In this document: piece by piece, positions 18,418 through 28,700 of the stretch
Layout: each line of letters begins with the position of its first letter
Numbering within the stretch: position 1 is the first letter of the stretch
Notes under the pieces: model-generated
Databases searched by the model: none
What the model saw: the letters and a program-made list of their open reading frames with translations, nothing else
What the model was told of the DNA's origin: nothing
Made by a program: the position numbers and the translations under genes
Assembly (NCBI RefSeq): GCF_022346945.1
Contig: NZ_JAKRNI010000023.1
Coordinates: 1-47,016, forward strand
Direction of reading: 5' to 3'
Origin: Microbacterium sp. ACRRU
GTDB taxonomy: Bacteria; Actinomycetota; Actinomycetes; Actinomycetales; Microbacteriaceae
DNA: 47,016 nt

Positions 18418-19221
18418 TCAGCCCATCAGCAGGAACAGCGTGATCGCCGCACCCACGACGATGAGGACCACGGCGACGGCCAGCGCCACACCGCGACCGC
18501 GGCCCCGTCGCGGGGCACGCGGATGCACCGCGGCGGCATCCGGAGCATCCTCGGCCCGAGCCGGCGGTGCGCTGCGGGCGACGCGGACCGCCTCGTCGGC
18601 GCGCGGGCGATACAGCTCGTGGTCCGCCGCCGACGGTACCCGCGCCTCGCGGGCGGAGGGCACCGGGTCGCCGGAGGGGAGACCGGCGGTGGAGACCCGC
18701 GGACGCGACCGCGCACGACGCTCCCCCGCGGCGGTGTCGCCGGTCGACGTCGTATCGGTGGGCGGGATGCCGGGCCCGGCCACCTCGGGCTTGCTGCGGC
18801 GCCGACCGGGGGCGGTCTCGTCGGAGGGAAGGATGCCGGGCTCAGGCTCCGAAGGATCGCTCGGGCGACGGCGGGGGGCGGTCTCGTCATCGACCTCGGG
18901 AAAAGCCGACACCGCCGGGTCATCGACAGGGGTCGCTCGTGCCGACACCACCGTGTCGTCTGCCGGGGCAGGCGGGGCCGAGATCACCGTGTCATCCGCC
19001 GGAGCAGGCCGCGCGGAGATCACCGTGTCGTCGACCAGGTCCGCTCGATCGACGCGCACCGTGTCATCGGCCGGAGCGGGCCGCGGGGAGACGATGGTGT
19101 CGTCGTCGACCTCGTCGTCGCCCTCGACATCGCTCCGGGGCGGGGTGGGCCAGGCACGCAAACGCCCCGCCCACAGCGTGACGTCGTCGGGATCGTCGGC
19201 GCGGTCGTAGGGACCGCTCAC
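18418..19221 (-). CDS. Tail-anchored protein with five DDTV 12-residue repeats
   Basis: 267 aa from GTG at 19221, overlapping the FHA gene stop (GTGA). Not a recognised family. Residues about 40-99 are five tandem 12-residue units of the form DDTV(I/V)S-A-x-P-A-P-A, followed by degenerate DDPAVS, DDETAP and SDETAP segments. The middle is acidic and Pro-rich; a basic stretch (PRAPRRGRGRG) then a single C-terminal membrane segment (VALAVAVVLIVVGAAITLFLLMG) end the protein, so most of it faces the cytosol. DDTVxS fits the Thr-x-x-Ile/Val/Ser context of FHA-domain phosphothreonine ligands. With an FHA gene directly upstream and a Ser/Thr kinase in the same cluster, it is inferred to be a multisite phosphorylated FHA partner. 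Confidence 0.7.
   Translation of the reverse strand: MSGPYDRADDPDDVTLWAGRLRAWPTPPRSDVEGDDEVDDDTIVSPRPAPADDTVRVDRADLVDDTVISARPAPADDTVISAPPAPADDTVVSARATPVDDPAVSAFPEVDDETAPRRRPSDPSEPEPGILPSDETAPGRRRSKPEVAGPGIPPTDTTSTGDTAAGERRARSRPRVSTAGLPSGDPVPSAREARVPSAADHELYRPRADEAVRVARSAPPARAEDAPDAAAVHPRAPRRGRGRGVALAVAVVLIVVGAAITLFLLMG
18925..19104 (-). repeat. Five tandem 36-bp coding repeats (DDTV array)
   Basis: Five contiguous 36-nt units. The core CACCGTGTC (+ strand) recurs at 18949, 18985, 19021 and 19057, and as a variant around 19093. Each unit encodes 12 residues beginning DDTV or DDTI. The units are similar but not identical. Confidence 0.85.
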
Positions 19222-20831
19222 GACTCCCTCCGCGCGAGGCGTACCTCCGCATCGCCGAGGAAGAACCGCTCCCCCGCCTCGATCTCCTCGCCCGGAGGCG
19301 CCTCGACCTCGGTGCCCATGAGCGTGGCGAACAGCACACCGTTGGTGGAGTCCAGGTCGGTGACGTACCACGTCTCGCCCTTGAGCTGCAGACGCGCGTG
19401 GGTCTTCGACACCGTGCGGGTCTCGTCGGCGATCGCCACCAGCTGGGCGTCGGGATGAGCGGCATCCGGAGCCGGCCGGCGGCCCACGATCACCACATCG
19501 GACGTGAGATCGACCGGCGTCCCGTGGGGCGGGACCAGCGCCCACGGGATGCGACGACGCCGCGTGACGACGGTGCGATCCAACGCGTCGAAATCATCGG
19601 CGGCGGGATCAGCGGGGAACTCCGGCTGCGTGTACAGCGCCGACACGGACGTGCGCGCCGACCGCGGAGCGCCGGCCTTCGGGGCCTCGGGGACGGCCGA
19701 CACGGCCTCCGACATCTCGGGGAACTCGTCGTCGGTCTCGCCCGTGCCGAGCGGGGGCGCGGGCGTCTCGGGAGCCGGTCGCGTGAGCGGGGCGTCAGCA
19801 GCGGGGGCGTCGGCATCCGTCCGCGGGGTCAGACCTCGCCACGGCGCGAGGTCCAGCGGCTCCGACTCCTGGCCGGAAGCAGCCCCCGGCTCAGCCGGAG
19901 CGACGGAGGCAACGGGCCGGTCGGACGCCGAATCCCCGCGATCGCGGTGCGGGCTCGCCGGCACGAGGGGTGTCCCCGCGTCGCGAGTCGTCTCGTCCGC
20001 CGGTGGTGCCGTGGAAGCGTCGCGCGTCGGCGCGGGCGCACGCAGGGCCGCCAGCACGTCGGCGAGCGAGTCGCCGAGGTCGACGGTGTCGCGGACGCCG
20101 TCGGGAGCGGGCGCAGCCGGCGAGGCGGGGGGCGTCGGCGCGGACGAGGCGCTCGCGTCAGGAGCGGGCGCGGCCCAGGAGTCCGGTGCCGGAGCGGGCG
20201 CGTCGTCCGCGCGGGAAACGGGCGGCGCCCATCCCGACGGAGACGGCACCGCGTCCGACAGCGACGGCGACGGAGCGGCGAACGGGAGTGCGATCGGTGC
20301 GGACACCGGCTCGGACGAGACCGCGACGTCATCGGTGTCGGCCGGGCGCACCGGCTCGGGCGTCCACCCGCCGACGAGGGGCACGTACGGACCGGCGAAG
20401 TCCTGGCCCCGTCGGATCGGCGCGGAATTCTCGTCGACGGTGCCCGAGCGGCGAACGCCGGGAGCCTCTTCCTCCCACCGGGCCTCACCGAAACCGAGGA
20501 CGCTCGCCCAGACGACCGGGATGAACGTCCCGAGGACGGTCATGCCGACGCCGCGATCGAAGCCCTGGCTCACCCGATGGACGGCGATGATCCGGACGAC
20601 GGTGTAGGCGATGGTGCCGAAGATCGGAATGAGGTTGAGCAGCACGAGCCAGGGCGAGAAGCCGCCGAGCTTGAGGACCGTCGCGACGTTGACGACGGGC
20701 ACCCACGCCTTCCACGTCGGCTCGCCGGTCTTGGAGAACATCGCCGCCAGCGCGAGGGCGTACCAGACGTAGACGATCACGAAGAGGAGCAGCGTGAGCG
20801 CCCCCAGGATCACAGCCGTGGAATCGTTCAT
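19218..20831 (-). CDS. Membrane protein with DUF5684-like N terminus and C-terminal FHA domain
   Basis: 537 aa, ATG overlapping the transglutaminase-like gene stop by 4 nt. The N-terminal about 120 residues hold three membrane segments with KAWVPVVNV and LIPIFG signatures, resembling DUF5684-type proteins. A long Ala/Pro/Asp-rich linker (about 125-410) follows. The FHA domain (about 430-535) keeps the phosphopeptide residues: GR (450-451), S-x-x-H (475-478) and STNG (495-498). Just before it, DRTVVT (Thr420) resembles the phosphorylated Thr of GarA/FhaA-type proteins. Known FHA role: binds phosphothreonine proteins. The kinase encoded in the same cluster is the likely source of phosphate. Confidence 0.8.
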   Translation of the reverse strand: MNDSTAVILGALTLLLFVIVYVWYALALAAMFSKTGEPTWKAWVPVVNVATVLKLGGFSPWLVLLNLIPIFGTIAYTVVRIIAVHRVSQGFDRGVGMTVLGTFIPVVWASVLGFGEARWEEEAPGVRRSGTVDENSAPIRRGQDFAGPYVPLVGGWTPEPVRPADTDDVAVSSEPVSAPIALPFAAPSPSLSDAVPSPSGWAPPVSRADDAPAPAPDSWAAPAPDASASSAPTPPASPAAPAPDGVRDTVDLGDSLADVLAALRAPAPTRDASTAPPADETTRDAGTPLVPASPHRDRGDSASDRPVASVAPAEPGAASGQESEPLDLAPWRGLTPRTDADAPAADAPLTRPAPETPAPPLGTGETDDEFPEMSEAVSAVPEAPKAGAPRSARTSVSALYTQPEFPADPAADDFDALDRTVVTRRRRIPWALVPPHGTPVDLTSDVVIVGRRPAPDAAHPDAQLVAIADETRTVSKTHARLQLKGETWYVTDLDSTNGVLFATLMGTEVEAPPGEEIEAGERFFLGDAEVRLARRES

Positions 20832-23314
20832 GTCGTCGTGCGCCGCCCGGTGGACGTGCGCTTCCCCCTCTCGTCACGGTGCGGCGGCCGACGGCGCGAG
20901 GGCCGCGGGGCGAAGAACCGTAGGAACGATCTCAACGATACGGCCGCGCGCACGCGGCGCCACCAGCCGCGCTGGCGCGTCAACGTGCGGCGTTCTGCGT
21001 CGACGATGCGCCAGAACGCGGATGCCTCGTCGGCGGTGACCGTGCGCGACGAGAACACGGCCCGGTCGGCGTCGTCGGCCAATCGCAGACCCGCGGGAGT
21101 GTCGAACGCCTCGGCCAGCTCGCGGCGCGTCGATGAGGGGCGCAGTTCGCGTCCGGCATCCACCCCCGCATCGACGTACTCGTCCCACCCCCCGGCGATG
21201 GCGGCACGAGGGTCGGGATCGCGGCGCCGTCCGCGGCGGCGGAGGCCCTTGGCGACGAGGATCGCCAGGAACGGGCCGAACAGGATCAGCACGATCAGAA
21301 GTGAGATCCCGACCACCCGAAGGATCGGCCAGAGCCACGCCAGGTCGAGGCCGTCGTCGGTCGACTCGTCGTCGTCGAGAGCGTTGTCCTCCTGCACCGG
21401 GTCGGGCGGGACGACTTCGTCGACGGTGTCGGGGCGGACCTCGGTGACGTTCTCGGGGTCGCGCTGCTGAGTGACCTCGAGGCTCGGCGACAGCTCCCAC
21501 TGGGGAGTGACGTCGATCGGCGCCCAGCGTCCGTCGTCGCCCTGCACCTCGGTCCAGGCGCTGAGGTCGCGCGCGCGGCACTCGCCGTCGTCGCACGTCG
21601 CCACCCCCGGGTCGCTCGACGACACCCGCGCACCCACCACGACGCGCGCCGGGAACCCCAGCTCGCGCGCGATCAGGGCGGTGGCCACGGCGAACTGCTC
21701 GTCGTCGCCCACGGCGGCGACGAAGTTGCCCGAGGCTTCCGCGCGCGGGTCGTCCTCCCGTTCCAGCAGGCGCTGGAACATCGTGTCGATGCGCGCGAGG
21801 GAGTGACCCGACGCGCTGGGCTGCAGCTGATAGCCGGGGAGATCGGCGGTCCACGCGGGGGCCGGTGCCCCCTCGGCGCGGGCGAGTCCGTGGCTGAGGT
21901 AGCCGCGCTCGCGCAGCAGGCGCACGAGGGCCATCAGGTCGGCCCCGGAGCGTCCCGTCGCGTGCTCCTCGACCCAGCGACGCAGATTGTCGCCGCCGGC
22001 GACGCCCTCGTCGATGCCGGGCGGGGACAGCGTCGTGGCATCCGCATCGACCGGCTCCACCGCGTCGATACGGTACCGGTCACCGGGCGCGAGGCCTCCG
22101 TCGGCGATCTGCACACCGGCCTGGGCGTCGACGCTGTAGTAGAAGCGATCCGCCAGCAGCCCCTCCCGCTCGCCCTGGAACGCCGCCCGCACGAGCCGCC
22201 CGGCCGTCGGCATCCAGATCCCCCCGAGGTCGCCGATCTCGATATCGGCCTCCACGGCACGCCCGTCCGTTCGGGGCAAGGTGGACGGCACCCGCACGAA
22301 CGCACCCGCACGCGCCCCGGAGGAGCGGAAGACCTCGCCGTCGTACGCGTCCAGCGTCGCCACGCGGATGCGCTCGGGAGCGGTCCCCGCCGTGTCCACC
22401 CGGAACAGGACGTCGTCGGCGCGGGCGTCCGAGAACATCGCGCGGTACTCCGACAGCGGGCTCACCGCCTCGGCGATCTCGCGCTCGGGGCCCGCCGCCG
22501 AACGCAGCACACGCCGGTCGGCATCCGCGGCCACGGACGGTACGACGGCGACCGCCGCGACGACGGCCACCACGAGCATGCCGGCGCCCAGAGCGGCGCG
22601 GCGGCGGTCGGTGCGCGACCGGCGGCGCGGCACACTCACCGCTCCCCTCTCGCTCGCCCGGCGCAGGGCACGCACGCGCTCGTCGCGTGTACGCCACGCC
22701 AGCCACAGCACCGACGACAGCACCGCCGCGACACCGATCGCGGTCTCGACCGGCGCCGCGAGCGAGAGCGGCCCGACGACGACGGGGGCACTCGTGGAGG
22801 TCCGCCCGAAGAACAGACCGAACCCGCTCATCGCCAGACCGCTCACGACCGCGAACGGTGCGAGCCGATCCGCGCGAACGGCGAGCGCGAGCGTCGCGGC
22901 CGTCCCGGCGAGGAAGACCACGAGCGCAGGGACGAGGAGGTTGCGATAGTCGCCGACGGGGAGGTCGACCGTGACCAGGTCTTTCCACGCGAGCACGACG
23001 CCGGCGAACGCCTCGCCGAGACCCCGGACGAGATCGAGCGGTCCACCCAGGCGCGACGGCACGGCCAGAGGTACCGCCAGCACCGCGAAGGCGCCCGCGA
23101 CGAGGGCTGCCGTGACCCATCCGCCCCAGCGCCGCCGCCACACGCTCAGCGCGACGATTCCCGCGGCGACCGGAACCGCCACCGCCACCAGCACCACGAA
23201 CGCGGACCCCGCGTACACGGGCCACGCGGCGACCACCGCCAGCACCGCACACACGGCGGTGTACAGCGCCCCCGCCACGACGCGGGACCGTCGCCCCGCC
23301 TCGGCGGCGCTCAC
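20828..23314 (-). CDS. TgpA-like transglutaminase-domain membrane protein, catalytic residues missing
   Basis: 828 aa from GTG at 23314, overlapping the DUF58 stop (GTGA). The N-terminal about 240 residues contain six or seven membrane segments. A large extracellular part carries the transglutaminase-like core (about 520-605), and one more membrane segment (about 660-690) leads to a cytosolic tail. This is the TgpA/DUF3488 layout. In active relatives the core reads GYCE(H/Q)FA ... (A)HAW.EV ... DPT. Here it reads GDDEQFA, with Asp538 in place of Cys, then LSAWTEV, with Ser585 in place of His, and IDVTP retaining Asp601. It is therefore unlikely to be a transglutaminase or protease and may serve as a binding or scaffold domain. 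It corresponds to tgm of the PFNA cluster. Confidence 0.85.
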   Translation of the reverse strand: MSAAEAGRRSRVVAGALYTAVCAVLAVVAAWPVYAGSAFVVLVAVAVPVAAGIVALSVWRRRWGGWVTAALVAGAFAVLAVPLAVPSRLGGPLDLVRGLGEAFAGVVLAWKDLVTVDLPVGDYRNLLVPALVVFLAGTAATLALAVRADRLAPFAVVSGLAMSGFGLFFGRTSTSAPVVVGPLSLAAPVETAIGVAAVLSSVLWLAWRTRDERVRALRRASERGAVSVPRRRSRTDRRRAALGAGMLVVAVVAAVAVVPSVAADADRRVLRSAAGPEREIAEAVSPLSEYRAMFSDARADDVLFRVDTAGTAPERIRVATLDAYDGEVFRSSGARAGAFVRVPSTLPRTDGRAVEADIEIGDLGGIWMPTAGRLVRAAFQGEREGLLADRFYYSVDAQAGVQIADGGLAPGDRYRIDAVEPVDADATTLSPPGIDEGVAGGDNLRRWVEEHATGRSGADLMALVRLLRERGYLSHGLARAEGAPAPAWTADLPGYQLQPSASGHSLARIDTMFQRLLEREDDPRAEASGNFVAAVGDDEQFAVATALIARELGFPARVVVGARVSSSDPGVATCDDGECRARDLSAWTEVQGDDGRWAPIDVTPQWELSPSLEVTQQRDPENVTEVRPDTVDEVVPPDPVQEDNALDDDESTDDGLDLAWLWPILRVVGISLLIVLILFGPFLAILVAKGLRRRGRRRDPDPRAAIAGGWDEYVDAGVDAGRELRPSSTRRELAEAFDTPAGLRLADDADRAVFSSRTVTADEASAFWRIVDAERRTLTRQRGWWRRVRAAVSLRSFLRFFAPRPSRRRPPHRDERGKRTSTGRRTTT

Positions 23315-24687
23315 GACGTCGCCCCCCGCACGAGCAGACCGGCCAGGTCATCGAGCGTGCCGATCGTCAGCACCGTGAGACCGGCGACGCTCTGCATCCG
23401 CGGGTGCGCGCGCTCGTCGCACACGACCGCGGCGACCGCGGTGTCGGCGGGGAACGCCAGAGCCGCCTGACGCAGGCGCGCCAGCGGCACCGCCGACCCG
23501 ACGACCACGAACGCGATCGACAATCTCTCGTTCGCCTCGGATGCCAGCCGGCACACGTCCTCGACGGGCATCGTGTTCTCGTGCGTGGCGAGGGCGCTGA
23601 AGCCGTCCAGCATCGCGCGGGGCGAGACGGTGGGGACGTGACGGATCGCCCGCAGACGCCCCCGCACCACCCGCGGAATCTCGGATCCGGTCACGATGTC
23701 GATGTCGCGCGCATCGCGGACCGCGCGCAGGCCCAGCGAGGCGGCGGCCGAGACGGCGAGCTCGTACTCGTCGGCATCCGTGTACTCCTGCGTCGCCGCG
23801 GCGAGCACGACCGCCATGCGCGAGCGGCGGGACTCCTCGTACTGACGGACCATGAGCCGCCCCGTCTTCGCCGTCGACTTCCAGTGGACCTGGCGGCGCG
23901 AATCGCCCGGGACGTACTCGCGGATGGCGTGGAAGGACATGTCGGCATCCACCAGCCGCCGCGTGGCGTTGCCCTCGAGATCGCGCACGAGACCCGCGCT
24001 CGTGGAGGGCAGGCCGACCGTGCGGGGATGGACGTAGAGGTCGTGCACGTCGTCGAACGCGTGCTCGCGGCGCAACAGGCCGACGGGATCGCTGCGCACG
24101 GTCGTCACCGGCCCGATGCGCACGACGCCGCGCGGCAGCGGCGGGATCTCGAGCGGCTCGGTGACCCCGTGACCCGGTCGCAGCAGCGGAACGGCGAACT
24201 CGACGAGCCCGCGTCCCACCGGGATGTCGAGGCGCCCGGGCAGGGCCGGTCGTCCGCTGTCGTTGCGCACGACGATCTCGCCCGTGACGCCCTGGCCCGC
24301 CACGACGCGTTCATGCGTGAGCGTCAGGTCCACGTCGTACGCGCGCGCGCCGAACAGGAACGGCACGCTCATGACGAGCAGCAGCACTGCCACGGCACCC
24401 GCGACCATCCACTCGACCCACCCGAAGACGACACCGAGCGCGAGCCCCGCCGTCGCGGCCACCGCCACGACCGTCCCCGCCGGTCGCACCGTGCGCCCGG
24501 CCCAGCGCACCGAGGCGTCCACGGCGTCCACGATCGTGCTCCACACCGCGGCCGCGCGCACCGCGGCGCGCACCAGGCGCCGCGTCCGTCGCGTCGAGGT
24601 CGACGTGACCGACGTGCGCGACCCGGTGCCGATGGTGCCGGCGGAGGTGCGAGTCAGCCGCGATTCGGTGAGGTTCACGTCGGGCAC
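23311..24687 (-). CDS. DUF58 domain protein
   Basis: 458 aa from GTG at 24687, with GAGGGG upstream. A basic, Ser/Thr-rich N terminus is followed by two membrane segments (about 68-110). Then comes a beta-rich domain and the DUF58 signature FHAIREYVPGDSRRQVHWKS (about 250-269), with TGRLMVRQYEES after it. The C-terminal part resembles a VWA fold without a clear metal site. DUF58 genes almost always adjoin moxR ATPase genes, as here (44 nt apart). The pair is thought to act in assembly or maturation of envelope complexes, though the reaction is unknown. Overlaps the transglutaminase-like gene by 4 nt. Confidence 0.9.
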   Translation of the reverse strand: MPDVNLTESRLTRTSAGTIGTGSRTSVTSTSTRRTRRLVRAAVRAAAVWSTIVDAVDASVRWAGRTVRPAGTVVAVAATAGLALGVVFGWVEWMVAGAVAVLLLVMSVPFLFGARAYDVDLTLTHERVVAGQGVTGEIVVRNDSGRPALPGRLDIPVGRGLVEFAVPLLRPGHGVTEPLEIPPLPRGVVRIGPVTTVRSDPVGLLRREHAFDDVHDLYVHPRTVGLPSTSAGLVRDLEGNATRRLVDADMSFHAIREYVPGDSRRQVHWKSTAKTGRLMVRQYEESRRSRMAVVLAAATQEYTDADEYELAVSAAASLGLRAVRDARDIDIVTGSEIPRVVRGRLRAIRHVPTVSPRAMLDGFSALATHENTMPVEDVCRLASEANERLSIAFVVVGSAVPLARLRQAALAFPADTAVAAVVCDERAHPRMQSVAGLTVLTIGTLDDLAGLLVRGATS

Positions 24688-24731
24688 GACGTCGCCCCTC
24701 GCGTGAGAGAGATCGGGGGGAGGTGCACGGC

Positions 24732-25697
24732 TCAGGCGCTCTCGCGCTGCGTGGGCGGAACCGTGTCGAGCAGCACCTGGCCCACGACGGCCTCCTGGGT
24801 CACGCCGTCGAACTCCGCCTCGGGATGCAGGATCAGCCGGTGCGACAGCACCGCCACCGCGAGCGCCTTGACGTCGTCCGGTGTCGCGTAGGTGCGTCCC
24901 TGGGCCGCGGCCCGCGCACGCGTCGCCCGGGTGAGGGCGAGCGCGCCACGGATGCTGACCCCGAGGCGGACCTCGTCGGCCGAGCGGGTGGCATCCACGA
25001 GCCGTGCGATGTAGTCGAGCACGAGGGCGTCGACGTAGACGCTCGCGGCGAGATCGGCCATGCCGACCAGCGCCTGCGGCGTGATGATCGGCCGCAGATC
25101 GGCCGTGGCCACGGGCGCACCGTCGAGGATGCGGACCGTGGCGGCGTGGTCGGGGTACCCGAGCGACGTGCGCAGGAGGAACCGGTCCAGCTGCGCCTCC
25201 GGCAGCCGGTAGGTGCCGGCCTGCTCGACCGGGTTCTGCGTCGCGAGCACCAGGAACGGGACACCGACCTCGCGCGAGACCCCGTCGATGGTGACGCGGC
25301 CCTCTTCCATGACCTCGAGCAGTGCGGACTGCGTCTTCGGGCTCGCGCGGTTGATCTCGTCGGCGAGGACGATGTTGGCGAAGATCGGCCCGGCGTGGAA
25401 CTCGAACGCCCCGGTCTTCTGGTCGTACACCGTGATGCCGGTGATGTCGCCCGGGAGCAGGTCGGGCGTGAACTGAATACGCGTGTTGGTTCCCTGGACC
25501 GACTGCGCGATCGCGCGAGCGAGCGAGGTCTTGCCCGTGCCCGGGACGTCCTCGAGCAGCACGTGTCCGTCGCTGAGCATCGCCGTGAGCACCAGCTCGA
25601 CGACGTGCCGCTTACCGAGGACCGCGCGCTCGACGTTGTCCGCGATCTGCGCGAAGGTCTGGGCGTACCAGGTCGCCTGCTCCTGGGTGATCGTCAT
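24732..25697 (-). CDS. MoxR-family AAA+ ATPase
   Basis: 321 aa. ATG at 25697 gives the usual MoxR N terminus (MTITQEQATW); the in-frame upstream extension is the shadow of the giant surface-protein gene. Walker A is VPGTGKTS (51-58), Walker B is IVLADEINRAS (109-119), sensor 1 is in LATQNPVEQAGTYRLPEAQLDRF, and the C-terminal lid is present. Cytosolic chaperone-like ATPase that works with DUF58/VWA partners; its substrate here is probably a cluster membrane protein. Starts 25 nt after the giant surface-protein gene. Confidence 0.93.
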   Translation of the reverse strand: MTITQEQATWYAQTFAQIADNVERAVLGKRHVVELVLTAMLSDGHVLLEDVPGTGKTSLARAIAQSVQGTNTRIQFTPDLLPGDITGITVYDQKTGAFEFHAGPIFANIVLADEINRASPKTQSALLEVMEEGRVTIDGVSREVGVPFLVLATQNPVEQAGTYRLPEAQLDRFLLRTSLGYPDHAATVRILDGAPVATADLRPIITPQALVGMADLAASVYVDALVLDYIARLVDATRSADEVRLGVSIRGALALTRATRARAAAQGRTYATPDDVKALAVAVLSHRLILHPEAEFDGVTQEAVVGQVLLDTVPPTQRESA

Positions 25698-25722
25698 GGG
25701 GATGCGTCTCTTTCGTGGGGGA

Positions 25723-28700
25723 TCAGGAGTTGTCGTCCGGGTTCGTCGGCTCTTCCTCGGCCGGGGTGCCGGGCTGGCATCGCGCCTCGGTCTGCAGCAC
25801 CGCGGAGTCCAGGCCCCAGCCGCGCGCGGACCAGTCGACGGTGACGCGCACGTTCGCGACGCGCACCGCGCCGATCGGCACCAGGCGCGAGCCCGCGGTC
25901 GTGGGAAGCGCCGCGCCGTTCTCGTCGAAGTACCGCACGGCATCCCAGTCGACGGTGAGGTTCGCCTGGTCGTTGCTCGCGCTGCGCGAGACGTCGAGGT
26001 TCTCTCCCCCAACACAGGATGCCACCCGCGCGCTCGCCTGCACCTGGTACGGCGCGCTTCCCGAGGCGGGGGCGACACGACCGGTCTCGGACGTGGTGCC
26101 CCAGAAACGGTGCTGGAAGTAGACGCCGATGTTCGGGTCGGAGCCGAACACGGACGAGCGCTCGCCGTCGAAGTTGGTGTACTTCACGTCGTTGAAGCGG
26201 GGCGGGTCGCTGCCCTCGTCCACGCCGGAGATCCGCCAGCGCGCGACGGGCCGACCGTCTTCGACGCCGACCTCGGCCCGGCTGCCGACGCGGAAGGTGT
26301 AGCCGCGCGGAGCCGCGGTGTCCTGCGCCACGCGGAACTCCTGCGTCACGCTGCGCGTACCGTACGACCGGCCGTCGAAGCTCGACTCGACGCAGAACGT
26401 GAAGGTGTACGCGACGCCGTCCTCCTTGCCGGGGAACTCGCGGCGCGACCCGTCGTCGCCCGGGCGGCAGAACGAGCCCTCGACGATGCCGTAACGCAGC
26501 TGCGAGTCGGTGCCGTTCTGACGCGCCGTGCCCTCGACGGTGACGGTGGAGACGCCGTCGCCCGTGGAGCGCGACGTGATCGTCATGGCGGGATCGAGCG
26601 GGGCGCCCACACCGTGGGCCGAGAACACCAGGGCGCCGCCCTGAGCGGCACCGCCGAGCCCCGCGGGGATCTCGAACCGCGACGTCGGGGTCACCGTGAT
26701 CTCGGTGCGGGAGTTGCTGCCGACGCGGAAGCCGTCGACGCGCACCTCGTCCTGGTTGCGGCCGACGCTGATCGTGCGCGTCTCGCCCGCGGCGCTGCGC
26801 ACCTCGAGCTGCCCCGTCTCGGCGGACTCGATGCCGCGGATCACGAGGTCGGCGACGTTGCCCTCGCCGTCGCGCGTGACCACCGGCGTGAAGTCGGCCG
26901 AGCCCGGCCGGGCCGGCGGGTCGTACGCCCACCCCAGGGTGCGGACGGAACCGCGGGACTCGCCCACGCCGTTCACCGCGGTGACCACGTACTCGCGCTG
27001 CTCGCCGTTGGGCGCACTGATCGGGGGGCAGGTGCCGTCGGCGCCGCACCGGGCGACGACCTCTCCGCCTGTACGGACGGCGAACCCCGAGATCGACGGG
27101 TAGGCGCGCCGCGCCTCGCCCGGGTCGACGCGGAGGGTGAGCGAGCCGTCGGCGTACGCGGTCTGCCGCACGCTCGCCGGAGCGCGCGGGAAGCCCTGCA
27201 GATCGAGCACGATCCGCGCGTCGCGCGTGGACGCGGTGGAGCGCCCCTGCGCGTCGCGCAGCGTTACGCTGGCCGCGCACGTGGCGCCGGGGGCGTCGGA
27301 CGTCCACGACGCGCGGACGCTCCGCTCGGACGCGACATCGAAGCTGACGCCCGTGCAGGCGCTGGTGGGGCTCACGCGCACGACCTCGAGCGGGGTGCGC
27401 GGCAGCGGGTTGACCTCGCCCGGCAGCCCGACGGCGTCGATCGTGCAGCTCGAGCCGGACGCCTGCGAGCACTGCAGCGTCGTGGTGCCGCCCTGCGGGA
27501 GCGTCGACGGCGCGGCCCCGACACGCAGCAGGAGGCGCGCGGGCGAGACGGCCTGGTGGCTCGTGACCGACACGATCGCCGCGTTCTCGCTCCCCGGCAC
27601 CGCGCGATCCGCGCCCGTCACCGTCACCACGGAGCCCTCGAGCGTGACCGACGAGAACGCCGACCCGGAGTAATCGAGGGCGTAGCGGATGCCGGCCCAG
27701 TCCTCGCGGCCCAGCTGCCAGCTCGTCATGTTGCGCAGGTCGAAGGTCGCGGTCTCCCCCGGGCCGACGGTCAGCGAGCCGGGTCGCAGTTCGGGCTGGG
27801 GTTCGCGCGCGACGACGCCGATCGGAACCGCCAGCAGGGTCCAGTCCTCGGTGCCCGCGACACGGACCGGGACCTGACAGGCATCGGTCCACGGTGACCC
27901 GGTGCCGGCGTCGTACCGCACGACGGTTCCCGTGACCGTGCACCGTCCCTCGGCGCGCACCCCGGTGGTGGTGACGTCCGGTCCGACCTCGAGGGTTGCG
28001 CGGCGGGGCACGGCGACGAGGGATGCCATGTCGAACTCGACCGAAGCGAGCTCGTCGACCCGCTGGGCCGCCCCGGGCCGGAGCGCGAGGGTCACATCGT
28101 CGTCGCCGGGCACACGGACGAACGCGTACGTCGTGACCTCCTGGTCGCCCACGGTCCCCGTCACGACGAACGGGATGATCCGCCGGGTCGCGGGCAGCTC
28201 GCCCGCGATGCGACGCCCGTCGATGCGGACACCGGCCGGCTCGCCCCACAGCGACACCCGCAGGTCGGCCACGTCACCCCCGGACCAGGTCGCGCGCCCG
28301 TCGAGGACGTCGACGCCCGAGACGAACTGGTCGCGATCCTCCAGGGTGAGCACGGTGTCGGTGACCACGGGGAAGTCGGGAACGCTCTCGCGCACGACCT
28401 TGACGACGACGAGACCACGCCCGGTGTTGCCCGAGTCGGATTCGACGTCGTAGAGGAACGACATCGTCGCGGGAGCCTCCCCCGCGCGGAGCACGACGCC
28501 CGTGTCGGTCACGCTCTCGATCAGCGAGTCCAGCCGCGCGTACTCGGGGTTGTCGCTCCCGTCGACCAGGGTGCGCGGCAGATCGGGACGGACCTCCGTC
28601 AGCGTCAGCCGGCCCTGCGTCGGGTCGATGTCGTTGGCGAGCGGGCTCACCCGGATGCGGCTGTCGGATCCGGCCTGCACCTGGACGTAGTCGGTGAACG

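Noticed and set aside
18925..19104. 36-bp regularly spaced repeats considered as a CRISPR array
   Set aside because: The units are contiguous with no spacers and keep one reading frame; they are coding repeats.
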